This document shows positions 6,665 to 12,281 of a DNA stretch of 12,281 nt, in pieces. Under the pieces are notes generated by a model that ran no database searches, was not told where the DNA came from, and saw only the letters and a program-made list of their open reading frames with translations. The translations under genes and the position numbers were made by a program. Position 1 is the first letter of the stretch; the number at the start of each line of letters is the position of its first letter. Source of the DNA: DAOVQB01 sp023128935. GTDB lineage: Bacteria; Eisenbacteria; RBG-16-71-46; CAIMUX01; WJJG01. The stretch is from positions 1 to 12,281 of the forward strand of contig DAOVQB010000131.1 in assembly GCA_030628905.1 (NCBI GenBank), in the 5' to 3' direction.

Positions 6665-7147
6665 CTATCCCCTTTCTCTGGCAGCCCTTTGACGATCGAG
6701 ATCGCGCATAGCATCCCGCTTGGCAATCGCCTCGCGTTTGTCGTACTTCCTCTTGCCCCGAACCACCGCGATCTCGACCTTCGCGTAGCCTCCGCGGAAG
6801 TAGATCTGCAGAGGAATCAGGGTCAACCCGCGCTCATGTACCCGGACGAGAAGCCGGCGAATCTGCCGCTTGTGAAGCATGAGCTTGCGCGGCCTGAGCG
6901 GCTCGTGGGGGTCAACTGATGCCTTGTCGTAGGATGAGATATGGAGATTCAGCAGGAAGTACTCCTGCCCGCGCGGCGACGCGTAGGCATCCGAGAGGCT
7001 CACCTTGCCCGCCCGAAGGCTTTTCACCTCGGACCCCATGAGAACAAGCCCCGCCTCGAAGCTATCGATAATCTCATACAAGTGGCGGGCCTTGCGATTT
7101 CTGACCACCACTTTTATGTCATCTCTGTCGGGTTTCTTGCTCGGCAC
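6665..7147 (-). CDS. smpB: SsrA (tmRNA)-binding protein SmpB
   Basis: SmpB binds tmRNA and delivers it to stalled ribosomes in trans-translation. Motifs seen are NRKARHLYEIIDSFEAGLVL, MGSEVKSLRAGKVSLSDAYA, LNLHISSYD, RKLMLHKRQIRRL, GLTLIPLQIYFRGGYAKVEI, and the basic tail GKRKYDKREAIAKRD, covering the whole family. The start is set at a GTG (7147-7145) because GGAGGAG at 7154-7160 lies 6 bases upstream; this gives 160 residues, typical for SmpB. ATG codons at 7162 and 7222 have no comparable site. It is the first gene of the minus-strand cluster and is divergent from the tRNA-Leu gene. No tmRNA gene is visible in this window. Confidence 0.97.
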   Translation of the reverse strand: MPSKKPDRDDIKVVVRNRKARHLYEIIDSFEAGLVLMGSEVKSLRAGKVSLSDAYASPRGQEYFLLNLHISSYDKASVDPHEPLRPRKLMLHKRQIRRLLVRVHERGLTLIPLQIYFRGGYAKVEIAVVRGKRKYDKREAIAKRDAMRDLDRQRAARERG

Positions 7148-7301
7148 CCGACTCTCCTCCATCCCGGCACGCGGGTGTTGTTGGCCATCCCCTCGGTTCC
7201 CTCCGGGCGAAACCATCGGCATGTGGTGGATTGCCTATCCGCAGCTACAACCGCAAGGGGTACCAGATGCGACTCCAAGCATCAAGGAGTCAGCGTGGGG
7301 A

Positions 7302-7331
7302 TTGACAGATCGATGGGGTTGGTGGCACCAT
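7302..7331 (+). promoter_or_regulatory. Candidate promoter of tRNA-Leu
   Basis: TTGACA at 7302-7307 is a perfect -35 box. After 18 bases CACCAT (7326-7331) matches three of six -10 positions. Transcription would begin around 7338, just before the tRNA at 7342. The strong -35 and its position support it; the -10 is poor. Confidence 0.45.
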
Positions 7332-7341
7332 GGTCAAACTC

Positions 7342-7425
7342 GCGGAAGTGGCGGAATTGGTAGACGCGCTAGGTTCAGGGTCTAGTGGGTGCAAGCTCGT
7401 GGGGGTTCGAGTCCCCCCTTCCGCA
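7342..7425 (+). tRNA. tRNA-Leu, anticodon CAG
   Basis: The acceptor stem is GCGGAAG (7342-7348) paired with CTTCCGC (7418-7424), with discriminator A at 7425. The anticodon loop is TTCAGGG closed by CTAGG/TCTAG, placing the CAG anticodon at 7376-7378, which reads CUG codons. A long variable arm of about 14 bases marks it as class II (leucine), and the T arm is GGGGG-TTCGAGT-CCCCC. The 3' CCA is not encoded, since GGA follows. It is the only plus-strand gene in the window and is divergent from smpB. Confidence 0.97.
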
Positions 7426-7434
7426 GGACGAAAA

Positions 7435-7459
7435 GCCCGGGCGTTGCACCCGGGCCTTT
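7435..7459 (+). terminator. Rho-independent-type terminator after tRNA-Leu
   Basis: GCCCGGG (7435-7441) pairs with CCCGGGC (7449-7455) around a seven-base loop, preceded by AAAA and followed by CTTT. It begins 10 bases after the tRNA end. The U-tract is short. Confidence 0.7.
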
Positions 7460-7626
7460 CGCTGCCTTTGAGGAGGCCGAGGCGCCTCTTCTGGCCCGCA
7501 CCAGACCGATTCAAGCGGTTCTCAATCGCCGCGCACGCACCCAAAGAGTACGTTGCAGCAACCGTGCCCACGGCCATCACGCGCCTGGCGCCCCGGTCCT
7601 TCCAGTCCTTGTATTCGTCATCTGTC

Positions 7627-8259
7627 TTACCTGAAGAGCGACTTCACTTCACCCCAGGTGACCCCCATGGCGTTCACGGGCGGGTCTCCCGCATTCGGGA
7701 GACCCGGCGTGGGATCGAGCCCATTGCCGAAGGGCGGCGTGGAGCCACCGTAGGGGTTGAGGCCATCGAAGATCTCCCAATCTCCGATGCCGTCTGGATT
7801 GCGGCCCGTGGACCGGTCATCATCAGCCTCGTAAGTATTGAAGGTGTGCGTGTCGACCAGCAGCGTGTCCCCTCCGGCGATTTGCCAGAGGACGACCGTA
7901 TCGCCGTCGTTACTCAGTCTGAATCCATAGGAGGAATGTCCGTGGGTCTGCTGCCATGCGACCGACTGGCTCCCATAGATCACGATCGCCTCACCCACAG
8001 CCAGGACTTCCCCGGGCTCGAAGCCGAACGTCCACAAGTCTTCGTCATCAGAGAGAGCAAACTCCTCTAGATCCACATGTCCGGGACCAGTGTTGTACAG
8101 CTCAACCCACTCGTCGTCCTTGTAGTCGTACGCCCCGTCACCATCCCAATCGCTTGCCGGATCCGCCATGATTTCGTTGACGCACAGGCTCGCATACCCG
8201 ACCGTGGGAGCCAGAAGAACCAGGAACACAACCAGCCCCAATCCAAGGAACTTCAACAT
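7627..8259 (-). CDS. Exported lamin-tail-domain (LTD) protein
   Basis: The start is an ATG at 8259 with AGGAGG at 8265-8270, giving 210 residues. Residues 1-23 are a signal peptide (MLKFLGLGLVVFLVLLAPT). Residues 24-140 match the bacterial lamin-tail domain: LCVNEIMADP, DEWVELYNTG, VDLEEFALSDDED, SSYGFRLSNDGDTVVL. An acidic D-W-D-G-D-G-x-Y-D stretch at residues 37-45 may bind Ca2+. The later part has RSTGRNPDGIGDWEIF and a Gly/Pro-rich tail PTPGLPN, both usual in LTD proteins of secreted nucleases and phosphatases, but no enzyme domain is present. The last residues, TWGEVKSLFR, follow a short linker and look like a separate C-terminal tag. Its role is probably extracellular or surface binding. 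It stands alone, convergent with the tRNA gene. Confidence 0.85.
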   Translation of the reverse strand: MLKFLGLGLVVFLVLLAPTVGYASLCVNEIMADPASDWDGDGAYDYKDDEWVELYNTGPGHVDLEEFALSDDEDLWTFGFEPGEVLAVGEAIVIYGSQSVAWQQTHGHSSYGFRLSNDGDTVVLWQIAGGDTLLVDTHTFNTYEADDDRSTGRNPDGIGDWEIFDGLNPYGGSTPPFGNGLDPTPGLPNAGDPPVNAMGVTWGEVKSLFR

Positions 8260-8692
8260 GCCGCCTCCTTTCTCAGGACAGCCAACCGGCGATCCATCTG
8301 CGGCATGGAGCCCCTCTCCGTGCCGCTGAACCACCATGGGACTGTGATGAAGCAAGGCAGCGGCCAAAAACCTCCCTGGGGCATGGGATGGCAGGAGCTA
8401 CCGACGCTATGGCTACTCCCGGAAGCGGTTAGGGCCCTTAGCATACTAAGGCCATCCGCGGGCGCAGAGTGAACCCGCCGGGGTACGGTCTGCGAGCGCT
8501 GCGCAGGGCGCCCACACCGGGCCAGCAAGATAAGGCGGGCGTCGCCAATCGGACGGCACACGCATTGGACAGCATGCTAATCGTCAGCAAGCGTCAGAAT
8601 CTAATGATGGCCCGGGACTACTCCGAGGAGCCGCAACGAAGTCCCCGGCGTTCGGGACCGGCGAAAATGGGAAGTTATTCTTGGGCGAGCCC
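8260..8692. other. Non-coding interval upstream of the LTD gene, downstream of arcC
   Basis: No gene is supported here. A small hairpin at 8433-8453 has CCTTAG/CTAAGG arms and a bulged base. At 8611-8658 the segment GTCCC (8641-8645) can pair either with GGGAC on its left (8614-8618) or with GGGAC on its right (8654-8658). No T-run follows either structure. An in-frame extension of the LTD gene up to 8367 is not supported, because the ribosome binding site is directly before 8259. Confidence 0.5.
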
Positions 8693-9634
8693 TTAAGGAA
8701 CGATGCGTGTCCCACCCTCACCGGCCAGGGTTCTGGCGAGCTGGTTCGGAGATGTGATCAGGACCTCTCTACCGCCGCTCTCAAGGAAGCGGATGGCGCC
8801 AAGGATTTTTGGCCCCATGCTGCCCGGAGGAAACTGCCCCTCGTCGAAATGGCGCCGGGCTTCGGCGACAGTCATCGTCTCCAGGTCCTTTTGGTCAGGC
8901 TTGCCGTAGTTGAGAGCAACGCGGTCAACCACGGTTACAATGATGAGCCGCTGTGCGCCCACAGCGGCGCCTAGAACCACGGAAGCCAGGTCCTTGTCGA
9001 CAACCGCCTCCACGCCGTGATACTCCCCCGACTCCGTCTGCAATACCGGTATGCCACCTCCGCCGGCCGCAATCACGACCTGTCCTATCCCCACGAGGGT
9101 CCGGATCGTCTCGAGTTCAACGATCCGGATCGGCTCTGGAGAAGCCACAACCCGCCGCCACCCGCGGCCGGCGTCTGCGACCATCTTCCACTCGCGCTCG
9201 CGCTCCCAGGCTCGGGCTTCTGAATCTGAGTAGAATGGTCCTATCGGCTTGGTGGGATTCGCGAAAGCCGGGTCCCGAGGATCCACAACCGTCTGCGTGA
9301 TGACGGTGACGACATGCGTATCGATGCCCTCTCGGTTGGACACATTGTGCAGGGCTTGCTGAATCATGAGACCAATCCCGCCCTGGGAGTCGGCCCCGCA
9401 GATGTAGAGGGGTGTGGGCGGGATAAGGTTGGCCGCAGCCTCATTCCGGATCAGGATATTCCCTACGATCGGGCCATTCCCATGTGTGAGGATCACGCGC
9501 TCTCCGGCCCGTAGCAGGCCCAGAACCTGCACCATGGTCGCTTCTGTGACCCGGAACTGCTCTTCTATCCGTCCCGGCCGTGAAGCCGGCAGGATCGCAT
9601 TCCCGCCGAGAGACAACACTGTCATGGAGGGCAT
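8693..9634 (-). CDS. arcC: Carbamate kinase
   Basis: It converts carbamoyl phosphate and ADP to ATP, NH3 and CO2 in the cytoplasm, the energy-yielding last step of arginine, agmatine or purine-derived carbamoyl phosphate breakdown. The 313 residues match the family length. Motifs are VLSLGGNAILP at the N-terminus, ILTHGNGPIVGNIL, IAAGGGGIPV, AVVDKDLASVVL, and near the end PPGSMGPKILGAIRFLE, with full amino-acid-kinase architecture. The ATG at 9634 has GGAGG about 10 and AAGGTGA about 3 bases upstream. No arginine deiminase or carbamoyltransferase gene is visible, so the carbamoyl phosphate source is unknown. A hairpin lies in its leader (9655-9680). Confidence 0.95.
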   Translation of the reverse strand: MPSMTVLSLGGNAILPASRPGRIEEQFRVTEATMVQVLGLLRAGERVILTHGNGPIVGNILIRNEAAANLIPPTPLYICGADSQGGIGLMIQQALHNVSNREGIDTHVVTVITQTVVDPRDPAFANPTKPIGPFYSDSEARAWEREREWKMVADAGRGWRRVVASPEPIRIVELETIRTLVGIGQVVIAAGGGGIPVLQTESGEYHGVEAVVDKDLASVVLGAAVGAQRLIIVTVVDRVALNYGKPDQKDLETMTVAEARRHFDEGQFPPGSMGPKILGAIRFLESGGREVLITSPNQLARTLAGEGGTRIVP

Positions 9635-9654
9635 GGCTCACCTTCCTCCGCCCT

Positions 9655-9680
9655 GGGAATCTGCCCATCGCAGTATTCCC
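9655..9680 (-). promoter_or_regulatory. Leader hairpin upstream of arcC
   Basis: GGGAAT-CTGC (9655-9664) pairs with GCAG-ATTCCC (9670-9680) except for one unpaired base, giving ten pairs around a five-base loop. It begins 21 bases before the arcC ATG, so it would be in the untranslated leader or act as an operator. No protein or ligand can be named from the sequence. Confidence 0.35.
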
Positions 9681-9845
9681 GCATTTCAGTGACACGTCGC
9701 CTGTAAAGAAAAAGTAGGCACAACGATTGAACACCCATCCCCCTATACTGGGCAATCGGCAATGTAGGCGGTCATCATCGCACCAACCCGCGGAGCCTGC
9801 GGCCAATCAGCTGTCGCTGTGTTTCTCAAGCATGACCTATGCAAG

Positions 9846-9975
9846 TCCACCGAGGAGCCGAGGCTGGGGTCCGTATGGGACCCGCCGCGAGTTCCGCAGC
9901 GAGCCCGCAGGGCGAGTGAGGACCTGTTTGAGCGCCGGGCCCCATGCGGACCCGGCCTCGGCGGAGCCCGGTGGA
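9846..9975. repeat. 130-base multi-branched inverted repeat, possible structured RNA
   Basis: The arms fold back on each other: TCCACCG (9846-9852) with CGGTGGA (9969-9975), an internal loop, GCCGAGGC (9857-9864) with GCCTCGGC (9955-9962), then GGGTCCG with CGGACCC and ATGGG with CCCAT, ending CCC (9881-9883) with GGG (9937-9939). The pairing has one bulge, one G-U type position and one mismatch. Between the arms are two smaller hairpins, GCCGCG/CGCAGC (9884-9900) and GCCC/GGGC (9903-9913). It lies 15 bases downstream of the stop of the GIY-YIG gene. The remaining gap up to the arcC leader shows no gene. It may be a REP-like palindromic element, a 3'-end stabiliser or a non-coding RNA. Confidence 0.65.
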
Positions 9976-9990
9976 AAACGAGGGCTGGCC

Positions 9991-11445
9991 CTATCCCCTT
10001 GGCCCCTCTCGGACAATGAGCGGTAGTCGCCAGGCCGCCGGCTCGTCACCCGCAACCGCGGTCCGCTCAACAGCCGCAACCAAAGCAGCAAAGGTTGTGA
10101 AATCCGCGAGGCTGAATACGGCGCAATCACCTCGAGCCCAACGCAGCCATCGACGCACCAGTACCCGTTCAGGCGCAGGGATCTCGGCAAGATCACCGGT
10201 CCCGTCGCCTTCTACATAGAAACGCCGGAGCGCCGCGAGTAGAGCCGCAGAATCGAGGGCGCGATTGAGGGCCCCCACAGCGGCCCTGGATCCATTGAGG
10301 GCAAAGAGTGAAAAGGATCCGGGCAATCTGGGCAGGAGCAGGAGCAGATCCTGCTCGCCGACAGAGAACTCGCTCTGCTCCGCCTCGATCTGGACCTGCA
10401 CGTTCCAGGGCGGGTGGTGCCGGCGAATCTGCGCCGACTCATTGATCAAGGCCTCAAGCTCTGTACCGGTCGTTTCAGTCTCGAGGTGATAGACCTGTCG
10501 CAGGAACTCCGCCCTGCGGGACGAGCCATCCTCCAGTGGACGGAAATATGTTGAGACGCGGGTGCGCAGATTCTTGGCCTTTCCGGCATAGAGAATCTCA
10601 CCCTCCTTCGAGAGAAAGCTGTAGATCCCTGGCTCTTCCGGAAGCGCGCTTACCTCAGCGGCGGTAAAGGCCCGTTCCTTACCCCACACGCGCTGCAGGG
10701 CTTCCCGGCTGGCCTCTTCCTGAACGCGTGCGACAGCCTGCCAGGATCGAAGGTCCCGTTCCCTGGCAGCATCAACCACTCGATCCAGCATCTCGCACAG
10801 AGGCATCAACAATGTCTCCGATGTCGCGGTCTCCGCTGTCGTGGGCGCGGATACAGAGTGCGCCCCTGTCGCGGTCTCCGCCGTCGTGTGCGCGGATACC
10901 GCATGCGCCTCTGCCGCGCTCTTCCCCTCGAGCAACCGCCTCCAGATGCGCAGGTCTATGATCAGCGATTGCACCTCAGACAGCGCATGCATGCGCTCCT
11001 GCGCACCGATCCATCGCGATAGCAAGCCCGGACGATCGCATGCCACGGGATGAGTCCGCAACCAGCCGAGCAGCGCCTTCAGATCCGCAGACCACTCGCA
11101 GCCATGGTGGCTGAGCATCGCTGCCGGCTGGTTCCACAGGGTCGCATGGATCCGCCACAGCCAGGGTGCGCGGCTCGCACCCTGCGCCACCTCGAGCGCA
11201 CAGACTGCAACGGGCGGGCCAATGTCAGGTCCCCGTGCGGAGCGCCCGCATGAAAGCCCCCATTGCCCCTCGGACACCTCCTCAAACCGGCCGTCTTTGG
11301 ACAGCATCGCCCGAACCAGAAGGCGTGTGGCGGGACTGCGCGTCTGGGTCAGCTTCAGGAAATCGCGCGCGATGGTCCCCGCATCAAGCGGCAATGCACT
11401 CTCACGCATGGAAGCCGCGATCCGATCAGCCATCTCCTCCTGCAC
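9991..11445 (-). CDS. GIY-YIG nuclease fused to an eroded exonuclease-like region
   Basis: Residues are counted from the GTG at 11445 (484 aa). Residues 26-64 look like a winged-helix unit ending in KDGRFEEVSEGQWGLS. Residues 77-150 occupy the place of a DnaQ-type 3'-5' exonuclease in related fusions, but the expected D-x-E strand reads VCALEV and the H-N-x-x-F-D strand reads VACDRPGLLSRW, so the catalytic acids look lost. Residues 178-209 contain a 15-residue tandem repeat of VSAxTTAETAT type. Residues 268-348 are a UvrC/Cho-like GIY-YIG domain with LPEEPGIYSFLS, ILYAGKAKNLRTRVSTYF, TELEALINESAQIRRHHPPW, including the conserved Arg and Glu. A DNA repair role in cutting is likely. The GTG has GGAGG at 11453-11457 seven bases before it; ATG codons at 11544 and 11607 lack such a site. 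Confidence 0.75.
   Translation of the reverse strand: MQEEMADRIAASMRESALPLDAGTIARDFLKLTQTRSPATRLLVRAMLSKDGRFEEVSEGQWGLSCGRSARGPDIGPPVAVCALEVAQGASRAPWLWRIHATLWNQPAAMLSHHGCEWSADLKALLGWLRTHPVACDRPGLLSRWIGAQERMHALSEVQSLIIDLRIWRRLLEGKSAAEAHAVSAHTTAETATGAHSVSAPTTAETATSETLLMPLCEMLDRVVDAARERDLRSWQAVARVQEEASREALQRVWGKERAFTAAEVSALPEEPGIYSFLSKEGEILYAGKAKNLRTRVSTYFRPLEDGSSRRAEFLRQVYHLETETTGTELEALINESAQIRRHHPPWNVQVQIEAEQSEFSVGEQDLLLLLPRLPGSFSLFALNGSRAAVGALNRALDSAALLAALRRFYVEGDGTGDLAEIPAPERVLVRRWLRWARGDCAVFSLADFTTFAALVAAVERTAVAGDEPAAWRLPLIVREGPRG
10822..10911. repeat. 45-bp tandem duplication within the GIY-YIG gene
   Basis: Two head-to-tail copies, 10822-10866 and 10867-10911, are identical at 39 of 45 positions. 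The unit is 15 codons, so the frame is kept, and it encodes a Thr/Ala-rich linker between the eroded exonuclease-like region and the GIY-YIG domain. Confidence 0.8.
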
Positions 11446-11544
11446 AACTGTTCCTCCTCGGGCCAAGACTGCATTGCGAGTAAAGCCACCCGCGCGATCA
11501 ACGGAACCCAACAGTAGGCTCTGCTCCCTTTCCCGCTCAACCAT

Positions 11545-11565
11545 AACGGAATCAGAACGGAATCC
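11545..11565. repeat. 11-bp direct repeat at a gene end
   Basis: AACGGAATC occurs at 11545-11553 and 11556-11564, a period of 11. The repeat spans the stop codon (11552-11554) of the right-edge gene and ends at the ATG at 11544. It looks like a local slippage duplication and lies between two minus-strand genes. Confidence 0.7.
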
Positions 11566-12281
11566 TTCTGCGTATGCCGAGCAACACAGCCAGCCGGGGC
11601 GCATCATCGCTCCGTCCCGAGAGCAGGCGGACTGCTCCCTCCACCCGCCAGCCGGGGCCTTTGCGGCCCGCCCACAGACCGATGAACCATCGCCCGGCCC
11701 CCATCGTGTACCAGAAGCTCCGTCCAGGCGGTATGCGCACGGGAACCGCTGAGGTTCCCCGACCCTCCTCGGGCGTGGCCGCCAGCGTGGCGCCTCCCTC
11801 CCAAGCGCCGGGATTATGCCACCTCAAGCGCACCCAGATGATGCCCCCAGTCCCCCGGTCCCACCACCGGGTGGTACTGTCATCCTCCGGGACGGATTCC
11901 TCAAGGACACTTGCGCGGAGTAGCGGTGCAAGGCCCTGGGGAACCTCCTCGTCGCTCAGCGTCAGTTCTCCGCTGCTCTCCCGACAGCGCAGAGTCCACT
12001 CGATCGCCGGGGAGATGCGAAACCTGGCCTGCAGATCCAGGACCTGAGTCGATGAGAGGATCAATGCCATCCGCTCGGGATCTGACGGATCGCTGCGGCA
12101 CCGTAGTGCCCGGGTGCCAGTGAATGAGACTGTCAGCGCCACGCCGGGCCAGGGCTCGGATGCCAACGCCAGCCGAGCATCCCGCTCCAGGGTCGGAACC
12201 GCGGTCCGCCGGCTGGCCTTCCGCAAAGAGGAAAGGGAAAGCCGCGGGGTCACCCCTCTGAGTACCGGAATGATCCAGTCG
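11552..12281 (-). CDS. Unrecognised protein, C-terminal part (partial)
   Basis: The minus-strand frame is open from the right edge (DWIIPVLRG at the very start) to a TGA at 11552-11554, giving at least 242 residues; the N-terminus lies outside the window. A GTG at 12253 has no convincing ribosome binding site, so the frame most likely continues from upstream. The sequence alternates polar and hydrophobic residues, with Trp and aromatic positions in strand-like stretches (WVRLRWHN, FWYTMGAGRWFIGLWAG, GWRVEGAVRLL), and ends in LLGIRRRIPF. This fits an outer-membrane beta-barrel or beta-sandwich domain, but I recognise no family. It is followed by the GIY-YIG gene on the same strand. Confidence 0.6.
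   Translation of the reverse strand, partial: DWIIPVLRGVTPRLSLSSLRKASRRTAVPTLERDARLALASEPWPGVALTVSFTGTRALRCRSDPSDPERMALILSSTQVLDLQARFRISPAIEWTLRCRESSGELTLSDEEVPQGLAPLLRASVLEESVPEDDSTTRWWDRGTGGIIWVRLRWHNPGAWEGGATLAATPEEGRGTSAVPVRIPPGRSFWYTMGAGRWFIGLWAGRKGPGWRVEGAVRLLSGRSDDAPRLAVLLGIRRRIPF

Noticed and set aside
7330..8070. Plus-strand 246-codon open frame starting in tRNA-Leu
   Set aside because: It begins within the tRNA leader, crosses the tRNA and its terminator, and is antisense to the LTD gene.
8253..8561. Minus-strand 102-codon frame upstream of the LTD gene
   Set aside because: No ribosome binding site or family sequence; it overlaps the LTD start and its Shine-Dalgarno in another frame.
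9837..10196. Minus-strand 119-codon frame through the folded element
   Set aside because: It overlaps the GIY-YIG gene end in another frame and the inverted repeat; the low-complexity product has no family signature.
11222..11752. Plus-strand 176-codon frame
   Set aside because: Antisense to the GIY-YIG gene and the right-edge gene, Ser/Pro/Arg-rich, no supporting motif.

Overview
The window is GC-rich, densely coded bacterial chromosome. Every recognisable protein gene lies on the minus strand; the only clear plus-strand gene is a tRNA-Leu. Several traits together suggest a poorly sampled Gram-negative lineage, perhaps an FCB-related candidate phylum such as Eisenbacteriota or Krumholzibacteriota: the gene order smpB / amidase-like / GerMN / murI / rph / rdgB, a secreted lamin-tail-domain protein, an HNH-type N-terminal domain protein, and a carboxy-terminal protein piece that may be beta-rich. 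This placement is an inference and has not been tested.

Layout from left to right. Bases 1-921 hold the N-terminal part of a large protein that runs off the left edge; it resembles the helical N-terminal domain of HNH-endonuclease-type proteins and is followed by a long repeat-rich linker. Bases 922-1640 have no intact gene. They contain a decayed TrkA-C (RCK_C) fragment, a strong 13-bp hairpin, a second GC hairpin and a nested inverted repeat. Bases 1641-7147 form one minus-strand housekeeping cluster, in transcription order: smpB (trans-translation), a secreted N-acetylmuramoyl-L-alanine-amidase-like protein that has lost its catalytic residues, a membrane-anchored GerMN protein, murI (glutamate racemase), rph (RNase PH) and rdgB (XTP/dITP pyrophosphatase). 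It combines cell-wall precursor supply, RNA 3'-end maturation, nucleotide-pool cleaning and ribosome rescue. murI is flanked by two independent tandem duplications: a 4 x 38-bp array at its 5' end and a 65-bp duplication of its 3' tail.

Bases 7302-7455 carry the divergent tRNA-Leu(CAG) with a candidate promoter and a terminator. Bases 7627-8259 encode the lamin-tail-domain exported protein. Bases 8260-8692 are a non-coding stretch with small hairpins. Bases 8693-9634 encode carbamate kinase (arcC). Between arcC and the next gene is a 130-base, nearly fully self-complementary element (9846-9975). Bases 9991-11445 encode a protein with a probable winged-helix start, a region that looks like an eroded DnaQ-type exonuclease domain, and a C-terminal GIY-YIG nuclease domain with its key residues intact. 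Bases 11552-12281 are the C-terminal part of an unrecognised protein that enters from the right edge.

The observations most worth following up are the dead amidase in a conserved cell-wall operon, the eroded-exonuclease/GIY-YIG fusion, the folded element at 9846-9975, and the tandem arrays on both sides of murI. I found no CRISPR array, insertion sequence, rRNA or complete defence system.
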